Below, piece after piece: positions 34,820-43,593 of a DNA stretch of 64,000 nt. The first letter of the stretch is position 1; each line of letters opens with the position of its first letter. Position numbers and translations under genes: made by a program. The notes below the pieces were generated by a model. That model searched no databases and had not been told where the DNA came from. It saw only the letters and a program-made list of their open reading frames with translations. The stretch is from Rhodovarius crocodyli (GTDB lineage Bacteria; Pseudomonadota; Alphaproteobacteria; Acetobacterales; Acetobacteraceae): NCBI GenBank assembly GCA_945901085.1, contig CAMDJV010000007.1, forward strand, positions 1 to 64,000, written 5' to 3'.

Positions 34820-34845
34820 GTCCCGCCCGGCGCTGGAAGCGGGAC
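34820..34845 (-). promoter_or_regulatory. Hairpin in the ilvE upstream region
   Basis: GTCCCGC (34820-34826) and GCGGGAC (34839-34845) are perfectly complementary with a 12-nt loop, 35-60 nt before the ilvE start. Without a T-run it is not a terminator; it may shape the leader. No BCAA-rich leader peptide is visible. Confidence 0.3.
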
Positions 34846-34950
34846 ATGCGCCCGACATGGGCAATGGAATGTATTGCGATATCACAGGATAGTGTATGAA
34901 ATGGAAATAACTGCCGATAGGGCTTGGTGCGGCGAAACAAGGGGTGGAGC

Positions 34951-36021
34951 ATGAATGTCGGTCAATTAGCGGGCTATTTGCCGGACGCGCCGACCACGCC
35001 GGAGATGGTGCTTTGGGGGTTTCGCATGATCCTCGAGCGAGAATTGGAGGATTACAACCATATCCCTGTGCTCCAGGCAGCCTTTCCTACCATGGCAGCG
35101 CTGAGCTCGGGGTTGCGGCACTCGCAGGAATTCGCAATTCGCTTTGGCGAGGGCCGCTCCCTCGCCCTGTTGAGTGATGCCGAACGCGGCTTTCTCGCCA
35201 CCCTGCCGATTGGCCCGGTCCTGGGCGAGCCTGGATACTTCACGGACTTCCTGGGTGTGCGGACCAGGCTGAGCTATCTGCCAGGCGGCCATGATTGGCT
35301 GGATGGCGCCTTTCTGCCGGCACCCATGGAAGGCGCGATAAAGTTCCATGATGCCCAGGAATGGCGGGCATTGCTGCGCGCGGCGCTGGAGGCGCGGGCG
35401 CGTGGCAGCTTCAGCTTGATGGAACTCGGCGCCGGCTGGGGCCCCTGGGTCTGTGCCGCCTCGCGCCTGGCCGCCCTGATGGGGCTGCCCAGCGCCCGCA
35501 CGGTGGCGGTCGAGGCCGACCCCGGCAAGCTCGCCTTCATCCGCAGCCATTTCTCCGACAACGCACTCGATACCGGCAATTGCCGCATCATTGGCGGTGT
35601 GGTGGGTGGGGATGATGGCGACGCATACTTCCCGATCCGCGAGAATGCCGCATGGGATTACGGCGCCCATGCGCGCTTCACGCAGGCCGGCGATATCGGC
35701 CAGATGCAGCGCGTGGCCTGCCATGGGCTGGCACGCCTGCTCGATGAGGAAACGATCTTCGACCTGCTGCATTGCGACATCCAAGGTGCAGAGGCGGACA
35801 CCATGCGGGCGGCCATCGCCACCGTCTCGCGCCGCGTCCGCCGCCTCGTGATCGGCACCCATGGCCGCGGGCTCGAGCAGGAACTATTCGCCATTTTTGG
35901 GCGCGCGGGTTGGACGCTGGAGGATGAGCTTGCCTGCCAGATGGGGCGGGTCGCCGGTCATGGCGAGGATTTTCTGCTGCTGGCCGATGGCGTGCAGGTC
36001 TGGTTCAATCCCGCGCTGTAG
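34951..36021 (+). CDS. FkbM family methyltransferase
   Basis: A 356-residue SAM-dependent methyltransferase-like protein. FSLMELGAGWGPWVCAASRLA (about 155) is the SAM-binding motif I, TVAVEADPGKLAFIRSHF motif II, and FDLLHCDIQGAEADTM (about 275) the FkbM signature with the Asp usually followed by E-G. The first 130 residues are an unrecognised N-terminal part. GGGGTGGAG lies before the chosen Met; the frame 27 nt longer is possible. Members of this family often methylate sugars or lipopolysaccharide. It is divergent from ilvE. Confidence 0.85.
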   Translation: MNVGQLAGYLPDAPTTPEMVLWGFRMILERELEDYNHIPVLQAAFPTMAALSSGLRHSQEFAIRFGEGRSLALLSDAERGFLATLPIGPVLGEPGYFTDFLGVRTRLSYLPGGHDWLDGAFLPAPMEGAIKFHDAQEWRALLRAALEARARGSFSLMELGAGWGPWVCAASRLAALMGLPSARTVAVEADPGKLAFIRSHFSDNALDTGNCRIIGGVVGGDDGDAYFPIRENAAWDYGAHARFTQAGDIGQMQRVACHGLARLLDEETIFDLLHCDIQGAEADTMRAAIATVSRRVRRLVIGTHGRGLEQELFAIFGRAGWTLEDELACQMGRVAGHGEDFLLLADGVQVWFNPAL

Positions 36022-36029
36022 CGGGGCTT

Positions 36030-36065
36030 CCCACTTGGTGGGCTGCCCAGGCGCGAAAGACTGGG
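36030..36065 (+). terminator. Two short hairpins after the FkbM gene
   Basis: CCCAC/GTGGG with a 3-nt loop (36030-36042) and CCCAG/CTGGG with a 10-nt loop (36046-36065) lie between the FkbM stop and the SuyA-like gene. No T-run follows, so termination is only possible, perhaps Rho-assisted. Confidence 0.3.
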
Positions 36066-36094
36066 TTACACCAACAGCATAGGGAGGAAGTGCA

Positions 36095-36379
36095 ATGACC
36101 ATACATTTCGTCGTCCACGACGAAGGCGACAGCGTGGGCGTGGTGGTGGTGGAGGGGCTGACCGCCTCCAACCGCATCCAGGGCTGGGTGATGGACCAGG
36201 ACAAGATGATCGATTTCGACGCGAAATCCGACATCCCCATCGGCCACAAGATCGCCATCAAGCCGATCAAGGCGGGCGACACCATCATCAAATACGGTGT
36301 GGATATCGGCAAAGCGATCGCCGACATCGCCGCGGGCGAGCATCTGCACGTCCACAACGTCAAGACCAAGCGCTGGTAG
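36095..36379 (+). CDS. UxaA/SuyA-like small lyase subunit (SAF domain)
   Basis: A 94-residue SAF-domain protein: [20 protein letters not shown] at the N-terminus and [21 protein letters not shown] in the middle, the classical pattern of the small part of altronate/galactarate dehydratases and of the alpha subunit of (2R)-sulfolactate sulfo-lyase. The stand-alone size followed by a separate large subunit fits SuyA better than the fused UxaA. A strong Shine-Dalgarno (GGGAGGA) precedes it. The large subunit begins 14 nt downstream. Confidence 0.85.
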   Translation: MTIHFVVHDEGDSVGVVVVEGLTASNRIQGWVMDQDKMIDFDAKSDIPIGHKIAIKPIKAGDTIIKYGVDIGKAIADIAAGEHLHVHNVKTKRW

Positions 36380-36392
36380 GGGAAACGACACC

Positions 36393-37568
36393 ATGGGTAT
36401 CAACCTGAAGGGCGCCTCCTTCGAGGGCTGGCGCCGCGAAAACGGCCGCATGGGCGTGCGCAACCACGTCATCATCCTGCCCGTCGATGATCTGTCCAAC
36501 GCCGCTGCCGAGGCGGTGGCGAACAACATCAAGGGTGCGATGGCCATCCCGCATTCCTATGGCCGCCTGCAATTTGGCGCCGATCTGGACCTGCATTTCC
36601 GCACCCTGATCGGCACCGGATGCAACCCCAATGTGGCGGGCGTCATCGTCATCGGCATCGAGCCGGGCTGGACGGGCACCATCGTCGAGGGCATCGCCAA
36701 ATCGGGCAAGCCTGTCGAGGGTTTCGCCATCGAGCAGAATGGCGACATCAACACCATCGCCTCCGCCTCACGCGCCGCCTACCGGCTGGTGAAGCACGCC
36801 TCACGCCTGAAGAAGACCAAGACCGACATCGTCGAGCTCTGGGTCTCCACCAAATGCGGCGAGAGCGACACGACCTCGGGCCTGGCCAGTTGCCCCACCG
36901 TGGGCAATGCCTTCGACAAGCTCTGGGCCAATGGCAATACCCTGGTCTTCGGCGAAACCTCCGAGATCACCGGCGGCGAACACCTCGTGGCCGCGCGCTG
37001 CCGCACCCCCGAGATCCGCGACCGCTTCATGTTCATGTTCGACCGCTACCAGGCGCTGATCGAAAAGAACAAGACCTCCGACCTCTCCGATAGCCAGCCC
37101 ACCAAGGGCAATATCGAAGGCGGCCTGACGACGATCGAGGAAAAGGCGCTCGGCAATATCCAGAAAATCGGCAAGCACTGCCTCGTCGATGGCGTGCTGG
37201 ACAAGGCCGAGGACCCGACCCATCCGGGGCTGTGGTTCATGGACAGCTCCTCCGCTGCGGCCGAAATGGTCACCCTCTGCGCCGCCTCTGGCTATGCGGT
37301 GCATTTCTTCCCCACCGGCCAGGGCAATGTGATCGGCAACCCCATCCTGCCGGTCATCAAGCTGACGGCGAACCCGCGCACCCAACGCACCATGAGCGAA
37401 CACATGGATGTGGACGTGACCGGCCTGCTGCAGAAGACCATGAATATGGATGATGCCGGCGAGGCGCTGCTCGATTGCATGCTGCGCACCGCGGATGGTG
37501 AATTGACGGCGGCCGAACTCCTCGGCCATCGCGAATTCTCCCTCACCAGGCTCTACGAAAGCGCCTGA
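36393..37568 (+). CDS. UxaA-family large subunit, SuyB-like (2R)-sulfolactate sulfo-lyase candidate
   Basis: A 391-residue UxaA-family protein. [58 protein letters not shown] and [21 protein letters not shown] are the conserved blocks; Cys in GTGCN, STKCG and later positions may hold an iron-sulfur or metal centre. SuyB-type enzymes release sulfite from sulfolactate; altronate or other acid-sugar dehydration is the alternative. No sulfolactate dehydrogenase, TauE exporter or sugar-acid genes are adjacent, so the substrate is open. The Met at 36393 follows GGGGAAAC. Confidence 0.82.
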   Translation: MGINLKGASFEGWRRENGRMGVRNHVIILPVDDLSNAAAEAVANNIKGAMAIPHSYGRLQFGADLDLHFRTLIGTGCNPNVAGVIVIGIEPGWTGTIVEGIAKSGKPVEGFAIEQNGDINTIASASRAAYRLVKHASRLKKTKTDIVELWVSTKCGESDTTSGLASCPTVGNAFDKLWANGNTLVFGETSEITGGEHLVAARCRTPEIRDRFMFMFDRYQALIEKNKTSDLSDSQPTKGNIEGGLTTIEEKALGNIQKIGKHCLVDGVLDKAEDPTHPGLWFMDSSSAAAEMVTLCAASGYAVHFFPTGQGNVIGNPILPVIKLTANPRTQRTMSEHMDVDVTGLLQKTMNMDDAGEALLDCMLRTADGELTAAELLGHREFSLTRLYESA

Positions 37569-37583
37569 AGCAACGGCGATGAT

Positions 37584-37620
37584 CAACCGATGGCCGGTGC
37601 CTAGTGCCTGCCATCGGTTG
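37584..37620 (+). terminator. Perfect 11-bp stem-loop after the SuyB-like gene
   Basis: CAACCGATGGC (37584-37594) pairs perfectly with GCCATCGGTTG (37610-37620) across a 15-nt loop, 16 nt after the stop. The lack of a T-run argues for a Rho-aided or mRNA-protecting hairpin rather than a classical terminator. Confidence 0.5.
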
Positions 37621-37715
37621 CAAAGCCTGGGCTGCAAAGCTGGGTTGCAATCCGTGACAAGTTTTTGCCTTGATTGCGCCACGAGCAGCCTGTAGCGAGC
37701 GTGCAGTGCAGCATA

Positions 37716-37745
37716 ACTTGCGCCGCGACGCCCACTTGCGCCGCG
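37716..37745. repeat. 12-bp direct repeat upstream of pal
   Basis: ACTTGCGCCGCG occurs at 37716-37727 and 37734-37745, 18 bp apart start to start, 25-55 nt before the pal ATG. It may be a regulator site or a simple duplication. Confidence 0.6.
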
Positions 37746-37770
37746 CAGCGCCGCTCAAAGGAGATCAACA

Positions 37771-38247
37771 ATGACCGCACCGAAATTCCTGGTGGCCTTT
37801 GCCGCCGCAGCCCTGCTCTCGGCCTGCGCCTCCGACCCTGAGACCGCCGCCACCTCCGGCACCGGCGATGCCAATGCGGGCGTGATTCGCCCCGGCAGCC
37901 AGGAAGACCTGCGCGCCAATATCGGTGACCGTGTGTTCTTCGGCACCGACCGCAGCAATATCCAGGCCGATCAGCGCCCCGTGCTGGAGCGCCAGGCCCG
38001 CTGGCTGGCGCAATACGCCCAGAACCAGGTCACCGTCGAAGGCCATGCCGATGAGCGCGGCACCCGCGAATACAACCTCGCCCTAGCCCAGCGCCGCGCC
38101 AATGCCGCCCGCGACGTGCTTGTGGCCTCCGGCGTGGCGGGCAGCCGCATCCAGACCGTCAGCTTCGGCAAGGACCGCCCGGAATCGCTGGGCTCCGATG
38201 AGACGTCCTGGGCGCAGAACCGCCGCGCCGTCACGGTTGTGCGCTGA
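37771..38247 (+). CDS. pal: Peptidoglycan-associated lipoprotein Pal
   Basis: Pal is the outer-membrane lipoprotein of the Tol-Pal system, which constricts the outer membrane at division. The 158 residues start with a lipoprotein signal (lipobox LLSAC, lipidated Cys19), then the OmpA C-terminal domain: DRVFFGTDRSNI, VTVEGHADERGTREYNLALAQRRANAARDVL with the peptidoglycan-binding Asp and Arg, and the NRRAVTVV end. AAAGGAG precedes the ATG. tolQRAB are not in the window; the upstream gene is unrelated. It overlaps cpoB by TGATG. Confidence 0.97.
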   Translation: MTAPKFLVAFAAAALLSACASDPETAATSGTGDANAGVIRPGSQEDLRANIGDRVFFGTDRSNIQADQRPVLERQARWLAQYAQNQVTVEGHADERGTREYNLALAQRRANAARDVLVASGVAGSRIQTVSFGKDRPESLGSDETSWAQNRRAVTVVR

Positions 38248-39107
38248 TGCGCCTGGGCATCGCGGCGGGAATGATGCTGCTGGCCCTGGCGGGCCCGCCA
38301 TCACCCGCGCATGCCCAGATGGACTCGCGTGAGGCGATCGCACTGCAAAACCAGCTCCTGCAATTGCGCCAGGAGCTGGAGCAATTGCGCGCCCGCGGCG
38401 GCGCCGTCTCCGCCCCCGCAACGCCCCCCAGCCGAAGCGGTGGCGCAGGCAATGAAATGCTCGGCCAATTGCTCGATCGGGTGAGCAATATGGAAGAGGA
38501 AACCCGCCGCCTGCGCGGCCGGGTGGATGAGGCGGAGAACCGTGACCGTCGCCTCGCCGCCGATGTGCAAAAACTGACCGAGGATATGGAATACCGGCTG
38601 CAACGCATCGAGGGCAGCGGCACCACCGCCCGCCCCGGCACGCCAGCCGCACCGCCCGCCGCAGTCGCCCGCCCCACGGCCCCCTCCGCACCCGTCGTGC
38701 CGCCGCCCGCCGTCGCGCCCCCGCGCACCGCCGAGCGTGCGCTCTCCGACGGCCAGGCCGCCCTCGCCCGGCGCGACTTCCCCGCCGCCGAGGCCGCGGC
38801 GCGTGAAGCCCTCGCCACCCGCAGCGGCGCCCAGCAGGCCAATGCCCAATTGCTGCTCGGCGATGCCCTGACCGGCAAGCGCGACTGGGGCAATGCCGCC
38901 ATCGCCTATAACGAAGCCTATACCCGCGCCCGCACCTCGCCCCGCGCGCCCGAGGCGCTGCTCGGCTTGGCCGGCGCCTTCCAGGGCCTGGGCAACCGGC
39001 GCGAAGCTTGCGACACGCTGAATGATTTGCGCTCCAACCACCCCAATCTCTCGGCCGCGCTGCAAGAGCGGGCGACTGCGGCGCGTGCCCGGGCGCAGTG
39101 CCGGTAG
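38247..39107 (+). CDS. cpoB: Cell division coordinator CpoB / Tol-Pal protein YbgF
   Basis: A periplasmic partner of Tol-Pal that coordinates outer-membrane constriction with peptidoglycan synthesis. The 286 residues have a signal peptide (cleavage near AHAQ, residue 24), an N-terminal coiled coil (ALQNQLLQLRQELEQLR and LLDRVSNMEEETRRLRGRVDEAENR), a Pro/Ala linker and a C-terminal TPR-like domain (DGQAALARRDFPAAEAAAREAL to LLGLAGAFQGLGNRREACDTL). Downstream of pal as usual. Confidence 0.94.
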   Translation: MRLGIAAGMMLLALAGPPSPAHAQMDSREAIALQNQLLQLRQELEQLRARGGAVSAPATPPSRSGGAGNEMLGQLLDRVSNMEEETRRLRGRVDEAENRDRRLAADVQKLTEDMEYRLQRIEGSGTTARPGTPAAPPAAVARPTAPSAPVVPPPAVAPPRTAERALSDGQAALARRDFPAAEAAAREALATRSGAQQANAQLLLGDALTGKRDWGNAAIAYNEAYTRARTSPRAPEALLGLAGAFQGLGNRREACDTLNDLRSNHPNLSAALQERATAARARAQCR

Positions 39108-39116
39108 GTGAGAAGG

Positions 39117-39137
39117 TCGAGGGGCTCTGCCCCTCGA
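39117..39137. repeat. REP-like perfect palindrome
   Basis: TCGAGGGGC and GCCCCTCGA form a perfect 9-bp stem with the 3-nt loop TCT, 9 nt after the cpoB stop. Sequence of this type occurs as dispersed extragenic palindromes in high-G+C alphaproteobacteria as far as I recall. It could also act as a terminator hairpin. It marks the junction where the CoA-transferase gene interrupts pal-cpoB-tilS-ftsH. Confidence 0.65.
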
Positions 39138-39236
39138 GCACCCCGGCAGGAAACTCAGTTTTCTGCAGCTTCGAGTGACTTGGCCGCGCCGGCTGGGCAT
39201 CTTGACCATCTTTTGCCGCCGCTTGAGGTTGCTCAT

Positions 39237-40361
39237 ATGCCCCTCACCGCAAAACCCCTCGCCGGCATCAAAATCGTCGAACTCGGCCAAGTCCTGGCCG
39301 GCCCCTTCGCCGGCGCCATCTTCGCCGATCTCGGCGCCCTGGTGATCAAGGTGGAAAAACCCGATGGCGGCGATGATGCCCGCCAGATGGGGGCCGCGTT
39401 CCGCGATGGCGATGCGCTGATCTTCAAGGATTTCAACCGCGGCAAGCGCAGCCTCGCCCTCGACCTGAAATCGCCCGAAGGCATCGCCGCGCTGCATGCC
39501 GAACTCGCCAATGCCGATATCATGCTGCACAATCTGCGCCCCGGCGCGGCCGAGGCGCTGGGCATCGGCAGCGCCGCCATCACCGCCCGCCACCCCAGGC
39601 TGATCTATTGCGAAATGGGCGCCTTCGGCCACATGGGCCCCCTCGCTCGCCGCCCCGGCTATGAGCCGCTGCTGCAGGCCTATTGCGGCCTCTCCGCCAT
39701 CACCGGCGCGCCGGATGGCCCGCCCACCCGCATGGGCGCCTCGGTGGTCGATCAGGGCACGGGCATGTGGACGGTGATCGGCGCGCTCGCCGCCCTGGCC
39801 GAGCGCGCCCGCACCGGCCAAGGCGGCGTGGTCAATACCAGCCTCTACGAAACGGCGACGATGTGGGCGGGCCAAAAACTCTCAGCCTTCGTCAATCAGG
39901 GCGAATTGCCGCAAAAACACGCCTCCGGCCACCCCGCCTTCGTGCCCTATCAGGGTTTCGATACGGCCGATGGCCCGGTGCTGGTCTGCTGCGGCAATGA
40001 CCGGCTCTTCGCCAAATTTGCCGCCCTGCTGGACCGGCCGGAATGGATCGCCGATCCACGCTTCGCCACCAACCGCGCCCGCCTGACCAACCAGGGCGAA
40101 TTGCTGCCGATGATCGCAGTGCTGATGGCGGAACGCCCGCGGCAAAAATGGCTGGCGGCGTTGGAGGCGGCGGGCGTCCCCTGCGCCCCCATCAACACCA
40201 TCCCCGAATTGGCCGCCGACCCGCAAACCGCCGCCCTGGGCATGCTCGCCCCGGTGCCGGGCACAGATTACCAACTGGTGGCCCTGCCGCTTTCCTTCCA
40301 AGGGCAGCGCCCCGCCATCACCGCGCCGGCCCCGGCCCTGGGCGAATATCGCCGGCCATGA
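39237..40361 (+). CDS. CaiB/BaiF family (class III) CoA-transferase
   Basis: A 374-residue class III CoA-transferase. PLAGIKIVELGQVLAGPFAGAIFADLGALVIKVE is the family N-terminus; DFNRGKRSLALDLKSPEG and NLRPGAAEALGIG follow. The nucleophilic Asp172 lies in MGASVVDQGTGMW, and the Tyr-Asp of the usual PGYD motif is PGYE here. The substrate is not predictable. The Met at 39237 begins the conserved start. It is coupled to tilS by ATGA, although CoA transfer and tRNA modification have no evident link, so it looks inserted in a conserved housekeeping run. Confidence 0.92.
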   Translation: MPLTAKPLAGIKIVELGQVLAGPFAGAIFADLGALVIKVEKPDGGDDARQMGAAFRDGDALIFKDFNRGKRSLALDLKSPEGIAALHAELANADIMLHNLRPGAAEALGIGSAAITARHPRLIYCEMGAFGHMGPLARRPGYEPLLQAYCGLSAITGAPDGPPTRMGASVVDQGTGMWTVIGALAALAERARTGQGGVVNTSLYETATMWAGQKLSAFVNQGELPQKHASGHPAFVPYQGFDTADGPVLVCCGNDRLFAKFAALLDRPEWIADPRFATNRARLTNQGELLPMIAVLMAERPRQKWLAALEAAGVPCAPINTIPELAADPQTAALGMLAPVPGTDYQLVALPLSFQGQRPAITAPAPALGEYRRP

Positions 40362-41626
40362 CGCAAGAGGCCTTCGCCACGGCCATGGCGGGCTTCGGCC
40401 CGGTGCCGGGGCGGGTGGCGGTGGCGGTCTCCGGCGGGCCGCATTCCCTGGCGCTGGCGCTGCTCACCCGCCAATGGGCGCAGGAAAACGGCGTGGCGCT
40501 GGTCGCGCTGGTCGCTGAGCACGGCCTGCGCCGCGAAAGCGCCGAAGAAGCCACCGGCGTCGCCACCATGCTGGCAGGGCAGGGGATCACCACCCGGGTC
40601 ATCCCCCTCGGCCTCGCCGGCGGGGCCAGCCTGCAGGCCCGCGCCCGCGCCGCGCGGCTTCAGGCGCTGCTGGCCGCCTGCCGAGAACTGCGCGCCCCGT
40701 GGCTGCTGCTCGGCCATCACCGCATGGATCAGGCCGAGACCCTCCTGCTGCGCGCCAGCCACGGACAGGGGCGCGGCCAAGGCCGATCCGGCCTGGCCGG
40801 CATGGCCGCCTCCCGCCCCATGGCCGAGGCCCTGCTGCTGCGCCCGCTGCTGGGCAGCACCCCGGCCGCGCTGGAGGCTATCTGTGCCGCCGCCGCCCTC
40901 GCCCCAGTGCGCGACCCCAGCAACCGCAACCCCGCCTTCGCCCGCATCCGCGCCCGTCTGGGCCTCAATGACCCAGGCGGCGAGGGCCCGGCGGTGGCCG
41001 CCCTCAGCACCGCCGCCACAGCCTTCGCCACCCGCCGTGCCCGGATGGAGGCCGCGCTGCTGCAACGCCTGGGCGCTGCGGTGATGCTGCTGCCCTGCGG
41101 CGCGGCGCGGATCGACGCCGCCGCGCTGGGCCGTGATGCCGTGGCGGTGGCCCTTCTGGGCCGCCTGCTGCGCGCGCTGGGCGGCGCCGAGCATGCCCCG
41201 GCCGAGGCCGATATCGCCCGCCTTCTCGCCGCCGGCCAGGGCACGCTGGGCGGCGCATGGTGGCGCGAGGATGGCTGGCTGCTGCGCGAACCGGCGCTGC
41301 TCTCCCCTCCCATCGCCGCCGATGCCGGCGCGGTTTGGGATGGCCGCTTTCACCTCGCCGAAGCCTGGCCCGGCTGCATGCTGGGCGCGCTGGGCCCTGG
41401 CCATCCCCAGGCCCCGCCGCAACATCCCCCCTGGCCGGCAGCCTTGCGGGCCGGCCTGCCGGCGCTGTGGCGGGATGGAAATTTGCTCGCCGCGCCCCAT
41501 CTCGGCTGGGGAAGCCCCGTGCCATCCTTATCTTTCCGCCCACAAGGCGGGCCGATTGGCACAGTTTTCGCCGGTTTCGCGCATTTGGGGCATTCACCCA
41601 GCGCCAATACGACCTATGTTATATGA
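40358..41626 (+). CDS. tilS: tRNA(Ile)-lysidine synthase TilS, PP-loop variant
   Basis: TilS converts cytidine-34 of the minor tRNA(Ile) to lysidine so it reads AUA. The 422-residue protein has the ATP-pyrophosphatase PP-loop at residues 25-30 as SGGPHS, where the family normally has SGG-x-D-S; the Asp is His29. Other motifs are intact: [32 protein letters not shown] and [16 protein letters not shown], then [18 protein letters not shown]. The C-terminal part is longer and less conserved. It overlaps the CoA-transferase by ATGA and is followed by ftsH as in other alphaproteobacteria. Confidence 0.92.
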   Translation: MTQEAFATAMAGFGPVPGRVAVAVSGGPHSLALALLTRQWAQENGVALVALVAEHGLRRESAEEATGVATMLAGQGITTRVIPLGLAGGASLQARARAARLQALLAACRELRAPWLLLGHHRMDQAETLLLRASHGQGRGQGRSGLAGMAASRPMAEALLLRPLLGSTPAALEAICAAAALAPVRDPSNRNPAFARIRARLGLNDPGGEGPAVAALSTAATAFATRRARMEAALLQRLGAAVMLLPCGAARIDAAALGRDAVAVALLGRLLRALGGAEHAPAEADIARLLAAGQGTLGGAWWREDGWLLREPALLSPPIAADAGAVWDGRFHLAEAWPGCMLGALGPGHPQAPPQHPPWPAALRAGLPALWRDGNLLAAPHLGWGSPVPSLSFRPQGGPIGTVFAGFAHLGHSPSANTTYVI

Positions 41627-41664
41627 AAGGCCCGCGTGATGCGGGTGATAGGAAACCAGAAGCT

Positions 41665-43593
41665 GTGAGCAATTTCGGCCGGAATTTAGCATTATGGGTC
41701 ATCGTGGCATTGCTGCTGGTGGCGCTGTTCAACCTGTTCCAGCCTTCAGGTGGCACGGCGAACCGCGCGCAAATGCAGGTGGCCTATAGCGATTTCCTCA
41801 ATGAGGTGGGCGCTGGCCATGTGCGCGACGTCACCATCCAGGGCCCCAACATCTCGGGCAGCCTGACCGATGGCCGCAGCTTCGCCACCTTCGCCCCCTC
41901 CGACCCTGGCCTGGTCGCCCGCCTGACCGAGAAGGGCGTGCGCGTCGTGGCCCGGCCTATCGAGAGCGACCAGAACCCGCTCTTCCAGATTCTCATCTCC
42001 TGGTTCCCCATGCTGCTGCTGATCGGCGTTTGGGTGTTCTTCATGCGCCAGATGCAGGGCGGCGGCGGCCGGGCCATGGGCTTTGGCAAATCCAAGGCCA
42101 AGCTGCTGACCGAGAAATCGGGCCGCGTCACCTTCGAGGATGTCGCCGGCATCGAGGAAGCGAAGTCCGAACTCGAAGAAATCGTCGAATTCCTGCGTGA
42201 CCCGCAGAAATTCCAGCGCCTGGGCGGCAAGATCCCCAAGGGCGTGCTGCTGGTAGGCCCCCCCGGCACCGGCAAGACCTTGCTGGCCCGCTCCATCGCC
42301 GGTGAGGCGAATGTGCCCTTCTTCACCATCTCCGGTTCGGATTTCGTCGAAATGTTCGTCGGCGTAGGCGCATCGCGCGTGCGTGACATGTTCGAACAGG
42401 GCAAGAAAAACGCCCCCTGCATCATCTTCATCGATGAGATCGACGCCGTGGGCCGCCATCGCGGTGCGGGCCTGGGCGGTGGCAATGATGAGCGCGAGCA
42501 GACGCTGAACCAAATGCTCGTCGAGATGGACGGCTTCGAATCCAACGAAGGCGTCATCATCATCGCCGCCACCAACCGCCCCGATGTGCTCGACCCCGCG
42601 CTGCTCCGCCCCGGCCGGTTCGACCGTCAGGTGGTTGTGCCCAACCCCGATGTGAATGGCCGCGAGAAGATCCTGCGCGTCCATATGCGCAAGGTTCCGC
42701 TGGCGAGCGATGTTGACCCGAAAACCATCGCCCGCGGCACTCCAGGCTTCTCCGGTGCTGATCTGGCAAACTTGGTGAATGAGGCCGCCCTGCTGGCCGC
42801 GCGTACCGGCCGGCGCACGGTCGGCATGGCCGAGTTCGAGCACGCCAAGGACAAGGTGATGATGGGCGCCGAGCGTCGCTCCCTCGTCATGTCCGAGGAT
42901 GAAAAGCGCATGACGGCCTATCACGAGGCTGGCCACGCTTTGGTGGCGATGCATGAGGAAGAGTGCGACCCGGTGCACAAGGCCACCATCATCCCCCGCG
43001 GCCGCGCGCTGGGCCTGGTGATGAGCCTGCCGGCGGGTGACCGCTATTCCAAGCACAAATCCAAGATGAAGGCCGAACTGGCCATGGCCATGGGCGGGCG
43101 CGTCGCCGAGGAAGTGATCTTCGGATCCGACAAGGTCTCCAACGGCGCCTCCGGCGACATCAAGATGGCGACCAATATGGCCCGCATGATGGTCACCGAA
43201 TGGGGCATGAGCGATAAGCTCGGCATGGTCGCCTATGGCGATAACAGCCAGGAGGTCTTCCTCGGCCATAGCGTCACCCAGTCGAAGAATGTCAGCGAGG
43301 AAACCGCGCGCGCCATCGATGCCGAGGTGCGGGCGATCATTGACAGCGCCTATGCCCGCGCCACGCAGATCCTGACCGACAATAAGCACGAGTTGGAAAT
43401 GCTCGCCCAGGGCCTGCTGGAATACGAAACCCTCTCCGGCGATGAAATCCGCACCGTGCTGCGGGGCGAGCCGGTGGTGCGCAACCGCCCCGATGAGCCT
43501 ATCAACCAGGGCCGCGGCTCGGTGCCCTCCTCAGGCCGGCCCAATCCTCGGCCCGATACTGGCGGCTTCGCGCCGCAACCCTCGGGCGGTTGA
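41665..43593 (+). CDS. ftsH: ATP-dependent zinc metalloprotease FtsH
   Basis: FtsH is the membrane-bound AAA+ protease for quality control and regulators such as LpxC or sigma-32. From GTG the protein is 642 residues and begins with [24 protein letters not shown], the typical alphaproteobacterial start; AGGA lies 11 nt upstream. An in-frame ATG at 41623, overlapping tilS by ATGA, would add 14 residues. Two membrane helices flank a periplasmic domain; Walker A is GPPGTGKT (about 198-205), Walker [13 protein letters not shown], and the zinc site HEAGH (about 420-424). The C-terminus is a Pro/Gly-rich tail. It overlaps folP. Confidence 0.97.
   Translation: MSNFGRNLALWVIVALLLVALFNLFQPSGGTANRAQMQVAYSDFLNEVGAGHVRDVTIQGPNISGSLTDGRSFATFAPSDPGLVARLTEKGVRVVARPIESDQNPLFQILISWFPMLLLIGVWVFFMRQMQGGGGRAMGFGKSKAKLLTEKSGRVTFEDVAGIEEAKSELEEIVEFLRDPQKFQRLGGKIPKGVLLVGPPGTGKTLLARSIAGEANVPFFTISGSDFVEMFVGVGASRVRDMFEQGKKNAPCIIFIDEIDAVGRHRGAGLGGGNDEREQTLNQMLVEMDGFESNEGVIIIAATNRPDVLDPALLRPGRFDRQVVVPNPDVNGREKILRVHMRKVPLASDVDPKTIARGTPGFSGADLANLVNEAALLAARTGRRTVGMAEFEHAKDKVMMGAERRSLVMSEDEKRMTAYHEAGHALVAMHEEECDPVHKATIIPRGRALGLVMSLPAGDRYSKHKSKMKAELAMAMGGRVAEEVIFGSDKVSNGASGDIKMATNMARMMVTEWGMSDKLGMVAYGDNSQEVFLGHSVTQSKNVSEETARAIDAEVRAIIDSAYARATQILTDNKHELEMLAQGLLEYETLSGDEIRTVLRGEPVVRNRPDEPINQGRGSVPSSGRPNPRPDTGGFAPQPSGG

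Noticed and set aside
34685-34885. Possible leader peptide upstream of ilvE
   Set aside because: The frame continues into ilvE in another phase and has no run of Leu, Ile or Val codons, so branched-chain attenuation is not supported.
38301-39875. 524-codon leftward open frame across cpoB and the CoA-transferase gene
   Set aside because: It covers two well-supported rightward genes and has no family features.
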